From JACCZX01 sp963791315 (GTDB taxonomy: Bacteria > Pseudomonadota > Gammaproteobacteria > Burkholderiales > Burkholderiaceae_F): a stretch of DNA of 64,000 bases. A program made the position numbers and the translations under genes. Positions 28,917-39,556 of the stretch are shown piece by piece; position 1 is the stretch's first letter, and each line of letters starts with the position of its first letter. Location: NCBI GenBank assembly GCA_963791315.1, contig CAWBRQ010000007.1, positions 310,001 to 374,000 of the forward strand, given 5' to 3'. A model generated the notes under the pieces. That model was not told the DNA's origin. It was given only the letters and a program-made list of their open reading frames with translations, and searched no databases.

Positions 28917-29660
28917 CTAGGAGAAGTCGCCGGCAACCGCTTGCAGCGCTGCTAGTGCGACGAGTGCCCCGGTCTCGGTTCGCAACACGCGCGGTCCGAG
29001 GCGGTACGCGACGTAGCCGAGCTGATGCGCAAGGCCAAGTTCGTCGTCGTCAAATCCACCTTCGGGTCCAACAGCAACGGTGACGCCACCGGCCACCGGA
29101 GCTTTCATCAGCGACAGTTCAGCCCTCGGATGCAGCAACACCCCGTGCATGTCGCCACTGACCCCCGTCCGCAACGATGTGGCCAGAGTTGGGCTTGCCT
29201 CGATATGCGGTACGCGGTTGCGTCCGCATTGGACACACGCAGCAACAATCAACTCACGCAGACGCTCGATCCTTTTGCCCAATCGATCTCCAGTGAGACG
29301 CACGACGCAACGTTGAGCGGGCGCCATTAGGATCGAGTGAACACCGAGCTCGACGGCTTTCTCGATCATCCACTCGAGCTTGTCGGCCGCAACCCATGAC
29401 TGCACCAGTGTTACGCGCAGCGGTGACTCTCGTTCTATCGCTGCGAACGTGTCGATAGAAGCGTGAGCGTGGCGTCCGCTTACGGAGAGACGCGCGCCGA
29501 ACTCGCCACCGGCACCGTTAAAGAGCACGATCGGGTCCCCGTCGCGCAAGCGCAGTACGCGCGACGCGTGATGTGCGACGCTGCCAGGTAGCACGATCCT
29601 CGTGTTTATTGCGAGCGGCTCGTCGACAAAAAAACGTGCCGCTCGCATGCGTGCGAACAA
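28917..29660 (-). CDS. rsmE: 16S rRNA (uracil-1498-N3)-methyltransferase RsmE
   Basis: RsmE methylates U1498 in the decoding centre of 16S rRNA. N-terminal PUA-like domain (MRAARFFVDEPL, HHASRVLRLRDGD) and a SPOUT domain with the knot motifs VAVGPEGGFDDDEL and LGPRVLRTETGALVALAAL. The length of 247 residues is normal. An internal ATG at 29648 (MRAARFF) is the likelier start by comparison with relatives. Confidence 0.94.
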   Translation of the reverse strand: MFARMRAARFFVDEPLAINTRIVLPGSVAHHASRVLRLRDGDPIVLFNGAGGEFGARLSVSGRHAHASIDTFAAIERESPLRVTLVQSWVAADKLEWMIEKAVELGVHSILMAPAQRCVVRLTGDRLGKRIERLRELIVAACVQCGRNRVPHIEASPTLATSLRTGVSGDMHGVLLHPRAELSLMKAPVAGGVTVAVGPEGGFDDDELGLAHQLGYVAYRLGPRVLRTETGALVALAALQAVAGDFS

Positions 29661-29669
29661 CCTTCAGCG

Positions 29670-30991
29670 TTAGGCGGCTTGCAACTGAGCGACGCGCACT
29701 GGCTCCTCGGCCACTACCTTAGGCTGAACCAACTCCTGCACGAAGACTGGCAGCGCAAACAGCGCTGAGTGCAGCGCTGGATGGTAATAACGCAGATCGC
29801 CGACGTGCCGTTCGTCGATGCGCTGCGCGATGACGTCGGCAGCAGTCATACGCGGGTCGATCGTGTCGCTCGCGACAGCGAGGCACCACAAAGAACCGTA
29901 AAGCGGCACAAACAGCGACATCGGCGCGACGTGGCGAAACACCTTGCGCAGATTGGCCGCATTTTTCTTCACTGTTTCCGCTTGGTAAACCGGCGATCCA
30001 AGGTGCAGCGTCAACATACCGCCAGGCCGCAAGATCGCGCTGACACATCTTGAAGAACTGCTCGGAGTACAAGTGAAAAGCGGGCGTGTCGGGGTCCGTG
30101 AGGTCAAGCACGATCATGTCAAATCGTTCAGTGGTCGACTTCACGAATTCGAACCCGTCGCCGATCGCGACTTCGAGCCGCGGATCGTCGAACGCACCGT
30201 TGTGGATCGAGCGCAGCCATTTCTTCGAAATATCGATAACGACCGGATCGAGCTCGGCCATCACGATGCGCTTGACGCTCGGATGCTTGAGAGAGCTCTT
30301 CTGATGAACCGCCATCGCCGCCTCCGATCACCAAAATCGATTCGGGATTCGGGTGCACGAGCGCCGCGGGGTGCGTCATGCACTCGTGATAGAAGAACTC
30401 GTCGGCCTCGGAAGTCATCATGCGACCGTCAAGCCGAAAAAGCTTGCCGAACTGCTGCGTCTCGTAGATCTCGACCTTTTGATACGGTGACTGGATCTGC
30501 GCCAACGTCTTTGTCGCCGTCGTGCCGTATCCGGAGTGCGCATTGAGCCAGTCGAAAACCAGGTCGCCTTTTTCGGTTGGACTGCCCGCGACCGCTGGGT
30601 CGCTCGCGGTGCCCGCGGCCAGATCGCCGCGTGTGATGCGGTTCACCACGTGATTTCTAGGCCGGAACGCTAGCAGCAGCGTTTCGAACAATTGCTCGGC
30701 CATGCCCGTGTTGTCGTCGGTGAAATTACAGACGTAAACATCGAGGGTGACGCCACGCCGTTCAGGCCACGTGTGAATCGCCAGATGTGATTCGGCAAGC
30801 AGCAACGTGCCGGTGATGCCACCCGCCTCGCCGTTCCAGTCGGGAAATCGATGCCAGGCCTGATCAACGATAGTCAGCTTCGACTCGTTGGTCGCGTCGC
30901 GACAAGCCTTGGAGAGTGTTTCAAGATCCGTTAAAAGCGCTGCGCTACAGCTGCAGTCGAACAGATCGCCAGTCAGGTGAAGGCCATTCAT
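29670..30991 (-). CDS. speD-speE: Fused S-adenosylmethionine decarboxylase - spermidine synthase (two frameshifts)
   Basis: One gene appears to encode both enzymes that make spermidine. Residues 1-125 are a prokaryotic AdoMet decarboxylase proenzyme; its self-cleavage site is in LLAESHLAIHTWPE, where the Ser becomes the pyruvoyl group. An uninterrupted reading frame then leads through a linker (around 130-160) into aminopropyltransferase sequence (YQKVEIYETQQFGKLFRLDG, ECMTHPAAL, VIGGGDGG). Frameshifts near 30300 and 30040 break the latter half (AELDPVVIDISK; LHLGSPVYQAE). The fusion junction itself is in one open frame, so it does not depend on repairing those breaks. The ATG giving MNGLHLTGDLFDC is the preferred start. 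Confidence 0.9.
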
Positions 30992-31481
30992 CTTCGTCCC
31001 CCAGCAGGTCCGCCCTAATCGACCTGAAGCGCGACTTGCGTCGCAACCCCACGATACGGGACTCATGCGCTGTGGCGCGGCGTATGAGTCGTGCAACCCA
31101 AGAGAAAAATTTCCTCTGGATGCCCACTGGCTATGACGGGAGTGCTGCCTAACCTAACGGCTCGTTGCCTTCGCTCGTTCGCACGAAAAACCCTGCGTGA
31201 AGTCTGGCGCCCGTTGCTTCCTTTTGGTTCCGGATCGAATTTGGAAAAGCGTCGAATGATATCGGAAATCGACGCCAAGTTATCAATCACTGCGCGGTAT
31301 TTCCCTGCGCAGCACGCTCGTAAGTGGAGTTGCAGCAAGACATTGCAAGTAGCGCGCCCAAGGGAAAGTCAATCGCTTTGCTACCATTTCATGCTTTGCA
31401 GCCGTGGCACAGATGAACGACCGGTTAAAGGATAAAGTCAGCGCGCCTTTTGGCCTTATCCGAAATGCGCGGTGACGATGG
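30992..31481. other. Intergenic region, divergent speD-speE / tkt
   Basis: It contains the upstream regions of two divergent genes. Short open frames exist on both strands but show no recognisable protein. I could not place a convincing promoter. An ATG at 31413 precedes tkt in a different frame; given the error rate here, the true tkt start could lie in this stretch. Confidence 0.45.
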
Positions 31482-33487
31482 ATGGCCAACGCCATTCGCG
31501 CGCTGGCGATGGATGCAGTGCAGGCTGCCAACTCCGGCCATCCCGGCATGCCGATGGGAATGGCGGACATTGCGGTGGCACTCTGGGGTCGCCACCTTTC
31601 GCACAATCCCGCCGATCCACACTGGCCGAATCGTGACCGGTTCGTTCTTTCCAACGGTCATGGCTCGATGCTGCAATACGCGTTGCTGCATCTGACCGGC
31701 TATGACCTGCCATTACGAGGAGTTGAAGAACTTCCGGCAACTGCATAGCCGCACGCCCGGCCATCCGGAGCTCGGCGTCACCCCCGGTGTCGAAACCACG
31801 ACCGGCCCGCTCGGGCAAGGATTTGCGAACGCCGTCGGCATGGCGCTGGCCGAAAAATTACTTGCAGCGGAATTCAATCGGCCGGCGTTCGATATCGTCG
31901 ATCACTACACCTATGTGTTCGTGGGCGACGGCTGCATGATGGAAGGCATTTCGCACGAAGCGGCATCGCTCGCCGGTACTTGGCGGTTGAACAAGCTGAT
32001 CGCCGTTTATGACGACAACGGAATTTCGATCGACGGCGAAGTCAAGGACTGGTTTACCGACAACACGCGCGCAGCGGTTCGAGGCCTACGGGTGGCACGT
32101 GATCGGTCCAATCGACGGGCACGACGTCGACGCGGTCGACCGCGCCATTGGCGAAGCAAAACGTCAAACCGGACCAAGCCGACGCTGATCGTGGCGAAGA
32201 CGATCATCGGCAAGGGCTCGCCGAACCGCGCCGGCACCGAGAAAGCACACGGCGAAGCACTGGGTGAAAAGGAAGTCGAAGCAACGCGCGCGGCACTCGG
32301 CTGGCCGTACAAGCCGTTCGTCGTACCGGACGAGGTGTACGCGGCCTGGAGCGCCAAGAAGGCCGGCGCCGAGCGGCAAGCAAAGTGGAACCAACTCTTT
32401 CACGCGTATTCGGAGCGTTTCCGCGTGAAGCCGGCGAATTTGAACGCCGCAACACGCGCGAATTGCCGGCAAGCTATTTCGCGCCGCGATGCAGGCCTCG
32501 CTCGCAGCGGCTGAGCAAACGCGAAGCGGTGCCACGCGCAAGGCGTCGCTGCTTGCGCTCGAAGCGCTTGCACCTGCGTTGCCGGAAATCATCGGTGGTT
32601 CGGCCGATCTGACCGGCAGCAACTACACGAAGTGGAGCACTAGCCAGTCCGCTGCGGCCCGACGCTCTCGACGGTCGGCACATCAACTATGGCGTGCGCG
32701 AGTTCGGAATGAGCGCTATCGCGAGCGGCATCGCGCTGCACGGCGGATACATGCCGTTCGTCGGCACGTTCCTGACGTTCTCCGACTACGCGCGCAACGC
32801 GTTACGCATGGCGGCGCTGATGCAAGCAGCGCGTCATCTACGTTTTACACACGACTCGATCGGACTCGGCGAGGACGGGCCAACGCATCAGGCCGTCGAG
32901 CATGCGGCCAGTTTGCGGTTGATTCCGCAATCTGGATGTCTGGCGGCCGGCCGATACGGTCGAAACGCTGGTCGCCTGGGCGGCTGCGATCGAACGACGC
33001 GACGGCCCAAGCAGCTTGCTGTTTTCACGGCAATCGGTGCCGTTTGTTGCCGCGATGTCGACACCGCCTGCATTCGACGGGGCGGCGTACGCTGTCGGAG
33101 GCCGCCGGTGGCGCTGACAAGCTGCACAGGCCGTGCTGATCGCCACCGGATCGGAAGTCGGCTCGCTGGCCGCGGAGCGCAAAAGGCGCTGCAGGCGAGC
33201 AGGGGATCCGCGTACGGGTGGTGTCGATGCCGTCTACGTCGGTGTTCGATCGGCAGCCGCCAGATTACAAGTCGAGCGGTGCTGCCGGAGGCGTGCCGCG
33301 CGATCGCGATCGAAGCCGGGCGTGACTGATTTCTGGTGGAAGTACGTCCGGGCGAAGGCGCCGTCATCGGACTCGATCGCTTCGGCGAATCGGCGCCGGC
33401 AACGGATCTTTTCAAATATTTCGGGTTCACGGTCGACAACGTTGTCGCCACCGTGCACTGCAGGTACTTAAGAAAGGCGCGCAGTAA
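31482..33487 (+). CDS. tkt: Transketolase (multiple frameshifts)
   Basis: Transketolase moves two-carbon units in the pentose phosphate pathway with thiamine diphosphate. Segments in all three frames assemble into one protein of about 668 residues: MANAIRALAMDAVQAANSGHPG, SNGHGSMLQYALLHLTGYDL, FVGDGCMMEGISHEAASLAG (ThDP motif), TIIGKGSPN, HDSIGLGEDGPTHQ and LFKYFGFTVDNVVATV. Breaks lie near 31715, 32075, 32160, 32440, 32660, 32840, 32930, several at 33030-33340, and 33470. The total length is normal, so bases were gained and lost in roughly equal number. The TAA at 33485 abuts the gapA GTG. Confidence 0.9.
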
Positions 33488-34500
33488 GTGACGATCAAGG
33501 TTGCCATCAACGGTTACGGCCGCATCGGCCGCAACATCCTGCGCGCTCATTACGAGGCGGGCGAGAAGCACGACTTCAGATTGTGGCGGTCAATGATCTC
33601 GGCGACCCGAAGACTAATGCTCACCTGACGAAGTACGACACGGCGCACGGCCCGTTTCCCGGTACCGCAGTGGTCGACGGCGACTCGATGGTCGTCAACG
33701 GCGATCGTATTCGCGTACTGGCACAGCGCAATCCGGCTGAACTGCCGTGGGGCGAATTGGGCGTTGACGTCGTGCTCGAGTGCACAGGGTTTTTCACAAC
33801 GAAAGAAAAGGCCTCCGCGCATCTGAAGGGTGGCGCGAAGAAAGTCATCATCTCGGCGCCCGGCGGAAAGGACGTTGACGCGACCATCGTCTACGGCGTC
33901 AACGACCGCACGCTGAAGGCTTCGCACACGGTCATTTCAAATGCGTCGTGCACGACCAACTGCCTGGCGCCGCTGGTCAAACCGCTGCACGAGAAGATCG
34001 GTGTCGTCAGCGGACTGATGACGACTATTCACTCGTACACGAACGACCAGGTACTGACCGACGTCTATCACGAGGACCTGCGCCGCGCACGTGCGGCTGC
34101 GCACAACATGATTCCCGACCAAGACCGGCGCCGCATCCGCGGTCGGACTGGTGATGCCGGAGCTGAACGGCAAGCTCGACGGCTTCGCGATCCGCGTGCC
34201 GACGATCAACGTGTCCATCGTTGATCTGACGTTTATCGCAGCGCGCGATACGTCGGTCGACGAGGTCAACGCGATCATGCAGTCGGCCGCCGATGCGGGA
34301 CACTCAAGGGCATAGCTCGGGTCAACACCGCTCCGCTTGTGTCGAGCGATTTCAATCACGACCCGCGCTCGTCGATCTTCGATGCGACACTCACCAAAGT
34401 CGTTGGCCGCCTGGTCAAGGTTTCAAGTTGGTACGACAACGAGTGGGGCTTTTCCAACCGGATGCTGGACACGACGGTCGCGCTGATGAACGCCAAATAA
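33488..34500 (+). CDS. gapA: Glyceraldehyde-3-phosphate dehydrogenase (three frameshifts)
   Basis: This enzyme oxidises glyceraldehyde-3-phosphate with NAD in glycolysis. IKVAINGYGRIGRN is the Rossmann motif, NASCTTNCLAP holds the catalytic Cys, and SWYDNEWGFSNRM is the typical C-terminus. Frame changes near 33580, 34122 and 34302 must be repaired to give about 337 residues. The GTG start follows the tkt stop directly, so the two are one operon. pgk, pyk and fba, normally next, appear only after a 5.6 kb island. Confidence 0.93.
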
Positions 34501-34643
34501 CCGGCTGGCGGGGCGCTTATTTCTTCAAGCAGGCTGCCTCGCGGTACGCCTTTTGGCTGACAGGCGCGTTGGTGGAATGCCGGTACCGTTGCATGAGCAT
34601 TTGGCCCACTCACGGGCACCCACTCAAACTCGAAATCCGCGCA

Positions 34644-34991
34644 ATGCATTTCGCCCGAGCGTTTGTTGCCGTCTTAGTTTTGTTCCCGGTAGCGCTCGCC
34701 GCCTGCTCCGCTCCTGCTCCCATGGCTTCCGCCGATGCCCCGGTCATCGCGACAATCATTGTTAAACCTCGCATTGCTACTAGCGATTCAGTGGCGGTGC
34801 TAAGGCCGATCCAAGCGGCATTGGGCGAAACGGCGGGCGTTAAGTACGTGCGGCCTATGGCAGGCGATGCACACATCGTCCACTTGACTGCCCCGGCGCT
34901 GCGCTCCGATGTCCCGAAATTAGTCGAACGCGTGCGTGCCTCGGGCAATTTCGATTACGTCGAAGTCGATTCGATGGTGAAAATTAAATGA
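34644..34991 (+). CDS. Lipoprotein resembling a free subtilisin propeptide (I9-like)
   Basis: A 115-residue protein with a lipoprotein signal peptide (FVAVLVLFPVALAAC, Cys about residue 21). The mature part starts IATIIVKPR and continues with AGVKYVRPMAGDAHIVHL and ends FDYVEVDSMVKIK. This aligns by eye with the propeptide of the next gene, in the same order (SRLIVKLRNP, AGVGMKSVRAMAGG, VEYAEPDIMFKK). Subtilisin propeptides fold their protease and inhibit it; here the domain is made separately and lipid-anchored. The ATG of an upstream short frame overlaps its stop (ATGA), and the protease starts 35 bp later. The I9 assignment is my inference; the frame is intact. Confidence 0.75.
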   Translation: MHFARAFVAVLVLFPVALAACSAPAPMASADAPVIATIIVKPRIATSDSVAVLRPIQAALGETAGVKYVRPMAGDAHIVHLTAPALRSDVPKLVERVRASGNFDYVEVDSMVKIK

Positions 34992-35026
34992 CCCGCCGCA
35001 CGCCCCATTCGTTGAAAGGAAACGCC

Positions 35027-37172
35027 GTGAACCGTCAACTGTTTGCCTTGGCCGGCGCTTTCTTTCTCGCGAGCGTCGCCGTTGCTGTGCCGTCGTCATC
35101 TGCGGATTCAACGCGAAGGTCACTGCTAAACAGGCGGCGCTCAGGGCGCCAGGCTCTGCTAGCCAGTCCGGTGCGCGAGCAGATGGTGTCGCGACTTATT
35201 GTCAAGCTGCGCAACCCTCGGCGAGCGATCTGGTGCGGCCGATGTCGGCGTCGCGGGTGCAGGCGCTGGCGGCAACGGCCGGCGTCGGCATGAAGTCGGT
35301 GCGCGCAATGGCGGGCGGTGCGTCTCTACTCGCGATGGACGCGGCGCTTCCGTTATCGCAAGCGCAGCGCGATAGCGGCGCGACTGGCGCTCAACCCGGC
35401 AGTCGAGTACGCCGAGCCCGACATCATGTTCAAGAAGTACGGCAACGCCCAACGACACGCGCTTCAATGACTTGCAGTGGAATCTGTTTGCTCCGACGTC
35501 GACTTATACCGGCCAGGTATCGGATCCAACCGGCGGCGGACTACGAAGTCGGCCACGGCGACCGGCGGCGCTAATTTGCCGCTTGCCTGGGATGTCACGA
35601 TCGGCCATCCGCAGTGCTGTGCTTGGCGATCATCGACACCGGCATCGTCAACCATCAGGATCTGAACGGCGCCGGCATCGCGCCGTTTAGCGCGACCTAC
35701 GTTCCGAATGGCCGCTTTCTGGCCGGCTACGACTTCATTTCTGGCGATGAGCAGCGGCTGGGCTTCGTCGCTGCCAATTTTGTCGCCAACGATGGCGACG
35801 GACGCGACGCCGATCCGTCCGATCCGGGCGACTGGGTTGACGACCGCAGAGGAAGGCGCTTGTATCCGAACAGTGCGATGACGGCAGTCCGGGACCGCAA
35901 GACAGCAGCTGGCACGGAAGCCACGTGGCGGGGGTCATGCGTCCGCAACGGCCAACAACGCGACGGGGATTGCGGGTGTGGCTTGGAACATTCGGATCCT
36001 TCCGGTTCGAGCGCTCGGCAAGTGCGGCGGGTCGTTGTCCGGATATTGCCGAGGCGATCCGCTGGGCCGCTGGAGTTGCGGTTCCGGGAGTGCCAACGAA
36101 TCCGACGCCTGCGCAGGTAATTAGTCTGAGCTTGGGGGGTGGCAGCACTTGCCCGACGAACAATGCAGAGCGCGGTCAACGCGGCGATCGCTGCGGGAGC
36201 AGTTGTTGTGGCCGCTACCGGCAACGAGGGCGCGGCAGGTATCTCGGCTCCCGCCAACTGCATCGGCGTGATGGCCGTCACGGCGCATACGATCAATGGC
36301 GAGAACGCCGATTACGCCAACATCGGCGCGGCGGGCTCCGCCGGTGCGAAGCCGACCGTCAGTGCGCCGGGTGGTGGCACGCCTACGCTTCTGGGTGCGG
36401 GCGGTGCTGACCGATGATCCAAACTGGTTCGGCTATTACATCTGGTCGACCATCTTGTTTGGAAATACGTCGCCTACCAGCAACGATAGTTCGACCCCGC
36501 CGCGATCTGGCCCGGCTTACGCCGGATTCACCGGCACCAGCCCCGCGACTCCGCACGTCGCCGCCGTGGCTGCGCTGATCAAATCGATCGTTCCGGGCGC
36601 GCTCGCCGGCCCAGATTCAAGGTTCATTATCGACAACGTGCGTCCTCATCCCTCCGGAGGCAGTGCGTGCGCACCTGGTACCTCCTCATGGGATTCGGGC
36701 CAGTGTGGCCCCGGCTGCTTGACGCCAATCCTGGCCGTGCGGGCTGCCGCCCCATTAGCTCGCCCGCTAGTTCTTGGCCAGCCACAGAACGCATCGGTGA
36801 TCGAAGGTCAAACCGTCACGTTCGCGGTCGATGCAACTCGGTGCTGGCCCGATTACGTATCAATGGTTGCGTAATGGTGTTCCCATTCCGGGTGCGACGT
36901 CGTCCTCGTACACGACGCCTGCGCTCACGATCGCGGCCGACAACGGTGCGGTCTACACGGTGGTAATCACGAATGCTATCGGCACCACTACCAGCACGGC
37001 TGCGACCCTGACGGTGGCGGCGGTGCCGCCACCGCCACCGGCGGCCTGCGGGTGGTGCACCGCCACCCACCGGCGGTGGTGGCGGTGGGGGATCGATTGC
37101 CCCTGTGGCAATTGTTACTGCTCGCAGCGTGTTGTTGGCATCGCGCGTGCGCGTTGCCCAGCGCAGGCGTAG
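35027..37172 (+). CDS. Secreted S8 (subtilisin-like) protease 1 with Ig-like domain and GlyGly-CTERM tail (several frameshifts)
   Basis: A reconstructed protein of about 714 residues. A GTG start with AAGGA at 6 nt gives a signal peptide (NRQLFALAGAFFLASVAVA). A propeptide (MVSRLIVKLRNP to VEYAEPDIMFKK) leads to an S8 catalytic domain with Asp in AIIDTGIVNHQDL, His in WHGSHVAGVMAA, the oxyanion Asn in AATGNEGAAG and Ser in GTSPATPHVAAVAAL. Then an Ig-like domain (TYQWLRNGVPIPGATSSS), a Pro run and a Gly run (37071-37093) lead to LPLWQLLLLAA and an Arg-containing end. That tail fits GlyGly-CTERM, which is cleaved by a rhombosortase. At least six frame changes are needed; neighbouring core genes have the same problem. 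Confidence 0.85.
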
Positions 37173-37471
37173 CTCGAGTAATCCCGCGGCATGCGCTCAA
37201 ATTCGAGCGCATGCCGCGGTGATTCGCTCGCTCGCATCATCTGCAAGAGGCAAGGCGGTACGCCTTTCGGCTGATCGTCGCGTGAGTCTCAGCGCGCACG
37301 TCTTCACGTAAGCTCGTTTCACTTGTTGCGTGTCACTTCAACGCCTTGCGATCCCTGAGAGCACTCGCTCGTACGCGTACCGGATTTCGGTGTTAATCGA
37401 GCGATTGCAGGCGTTAGGCGCATTCAATATCTGACACTTGCGATAGCTAAAACTTTGCGAGAGGAACTGCC
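37173..37471. other. Intergenic region between the two S8 protease genes
   Basis: Apart from the hairpin, this 299-bp region contains no gene. TTGCAG followed 17 bp later by TATCTG (ending near 37436) is a weak promoter candidate for protease 2. A ribosome-binding site GAGAGGA (37459-37465) lies 6 nt before the GTG. Confidence 0.4.
37184..37219 (+). terminator. Perfect 15-bp hairpin after protease 1
   Basis: CCGCGGCATGCGCTC (37184-37198) is matched exactly by its reverse complement at 37205-37219 around the loop AAATTC. It lies 12 bp after the protease 1 stop. No T run follows on either side, so it may be a Rho-assisted or bidirectional terminator, or an mRNA-stabilising 3' end, instead of a classical intrinsic terminator. 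Confidence 0.55.
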
Positions 37472-39556
37472 GTGTTGCGTCACAGAATCGGTTTAGGTGC
37501 ATTTGGATTGAGCGCCATCGCTGCTATCGCAAGCGTGGCGTTGCCCGCCGCATTCGCACAATCAAGTCGTCACGAATCACTGCCAAGCAAGCGGCGTTGT
37601 TAGGTCTGGCGGCTCCTGCACAAGCTGGCCGTGAGGAAGTCGTCGGGGCGCTGATCGTGAAGATGCGTGCAACCGGATCGCAACTCGCGCAGGCGCAGGG
37701 CGGCGCCTACGTGCGATCGCTGTCGAATATGGCTGGTGTCGGCATCAAGGCGGTGCGGCCGATCAGTGATAGCGCTTCACATGTCACGCTCGACGGTCCG
37801 ATGACCCTGTCGGAAGCACGCGCTGTGGCTGCACGCTTGGCAAGCGATCCGATGGTGGAGTACGCAGAGCCGGATGTGGCGATGAGGCCGTCCGCAGTGC
37901 CGAACGAAACTGACTTTGCATTGAAGCAGTGGAATCTGTATCCGCCCGCCAGCATTTATCCCGGCAACGTCATGGTAGCCGATGGGCCAGCCGGCGAAGA
38001 CCACGTCGGCACCCGCAGCGGGCGCTGCGAATCTGATCTACCGCTTGGGACCGCACTACGGGCTCTGATACGGTGGTCGTCGCCGTGATCGATACCGGTA
38101 TTGTCAACCATCCGGATTTGAATAATGCCGGGTTGGCAACTCCAGCGACGTACGTACCGCGGAGGGCGCTTCCTGGCCGGGATATGACTTCGTATCGTCT
38201 GATGCCCTGGGGCTTCCGACAGACTTTGTTTCCAACGACGGCGGCGGGCGCGATAACAATCCAGCGGACCCCGGCGATCAGGTGATCGGCCGCTGAGAGG
38301 GCATACGCTTTGCAATGACAACACACCCAACCAACAGAATGTTGGCAACGCGACCAGCACGTGGCACGGCACTCATAGCGCCGGCGTGGTAGCTGCCACT
38401 GCGAATAATCGCGGCTGGAATTGCCGGCATCGGTTGGAACATCAAAGTCGTTCCGGTACGCGCGCTCGGCAAATGCGGCGGTGCGATGTCCGACGTCGCT
38501 GACGCAATCAAGTGGGCGGCGGGAGTACCCGTGACCAGACGTCCTACCGCGTACCGGCGGCTAGCGCCAATCCGGCGAAGGTCATACTGGTCGGCGCCGG
38601 GGGCAAAGTGGGTGTTGCGTGCAGCCAGACTCTGCAGAGCGCGATCAACGCGGCGGTTGGCGCCGGTTCGGTCGTTGTCGCAGCAGCAGGCAACGAGGGA
38701 AGCGTTATCGGAATAAGCGCACCCGCGAACTGCAACAACGTCATCGCCGTCACTGCGCATGCGATCAATGGCGAGAATGCCAGTTACTCGAACATCGATG
38801 CGGTGAGGTGGCTCGCAGGTGAGCATCAGTGCAGCCGGCGGTGGCTCTCCGAGTGCACTAGGCGGCCTTGGCCCGATCGATGATCCGCTCTGGGATGGCT
38901 ACTACATCTGGTCCACGACCTCTAGCGGCGACTGCCGCTCCGGTTGCCAATGCGCTCGACCGCCGCATATACGGGCAGATTCGGCACCAGCCCGGCTGCT
39001 GCGCAGGTCGCAGGCGTCGCCGCGCTTATCAAGTCGGCGGTTCCCGCGGTGACGCCGGCGCAGATCAAGAGCGCGATCATCACCAGCGCGCGACCCTTTC
39101 CGGACCTCAGCTCGTGTGCTCCCGGCCGCATCTTCGCCGGTCGATGCGGCGCCGGCATGCTGGACGCTACGCGCGCACTGCAAGCGGCTGGACCTCCTTT
39201 CGTGGTCACACCACCGGCCAGTGCGACCGTAGCTGCCGGCGCGACCGCATCCTTTGTCATTGAGGCGATCGGGGCCGAGTCTTATCAATGGATCCGTAAT
39301 GGCGTACCCATCGCGGGGGCGACTGGACCGACTTACACAACCCCGCCGCTCGCTGCCGCTGACAACAACGTCGCGTTTCAAGTCAACATGTCTAACTCGT
39401 TCGGTGGTACGACCAGTCCAGCGGCCGTGCTGACAGTGACGGGTGGCGCCTCCAACTCGCCCTCCGGCGGCGGCGCGCTACCGCTATGGCAGTTGCTATT
39501 GCTGTCGTCGCTGTCTGCTGGCGGCCCGCGTGCGCGTCGCTTATCGCGAACAGTAG
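37472..39556 (+). CDS. Secreted S8 (subtilisin-like) protease 2 with Ig-like domain and GlyGly-CTERM tail (several frameshifts)
   Basis: A paralogue of protease 1, about 694 residues when repaired. Signal peptide LGAFGLSAIAAIASVALPAAFA, propeptide (VGALIVKMRATGSQ to VEYAEPDVAMRP), catalytic Asp in VAVIDTGIVNHPDL, His in WHGTHSAGVVAATANN, Asn in AAAGNEGSV and Ser in FGTSPAAAQVAGVAAL. The last motif has Gln where subtilases normally have His (PH). An Ig-like domain (SYQWIRNGVPIAGATG) and SGGGALPLWQLLLLSS follow. Removing one base near 39512 gives LLAARVRVAYREQ and a TAG at 39554, a textbook GlyGly-CTERM. At least six frame changes are needed overall. Its 3' end overlaps the convergent rhombosortase gene. 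Confidence 0.86.

Noticed and set aside
31091..31435. 114-codon open frame upstream of tkt
   Set aside because: No ribosome-binding site, no domain, Arg/Ser-rich composition; probably non-coding.
31482..34500. tkt and gapA as genuine pseudogenes
   Set aside because: All conserved blocks are present in order, overall lengths are normal, and equally essential genes nearby show the same kind of break. Sequence error is the simpler explanation.
35027..39556. The two S8 proteases as decaying, horizontally acquired pseudogenes
   Set aside because: Catalytic residues, signal peptides and sorting tails are all intact once frames are repaired, and the flanking core genes have a similar error density.
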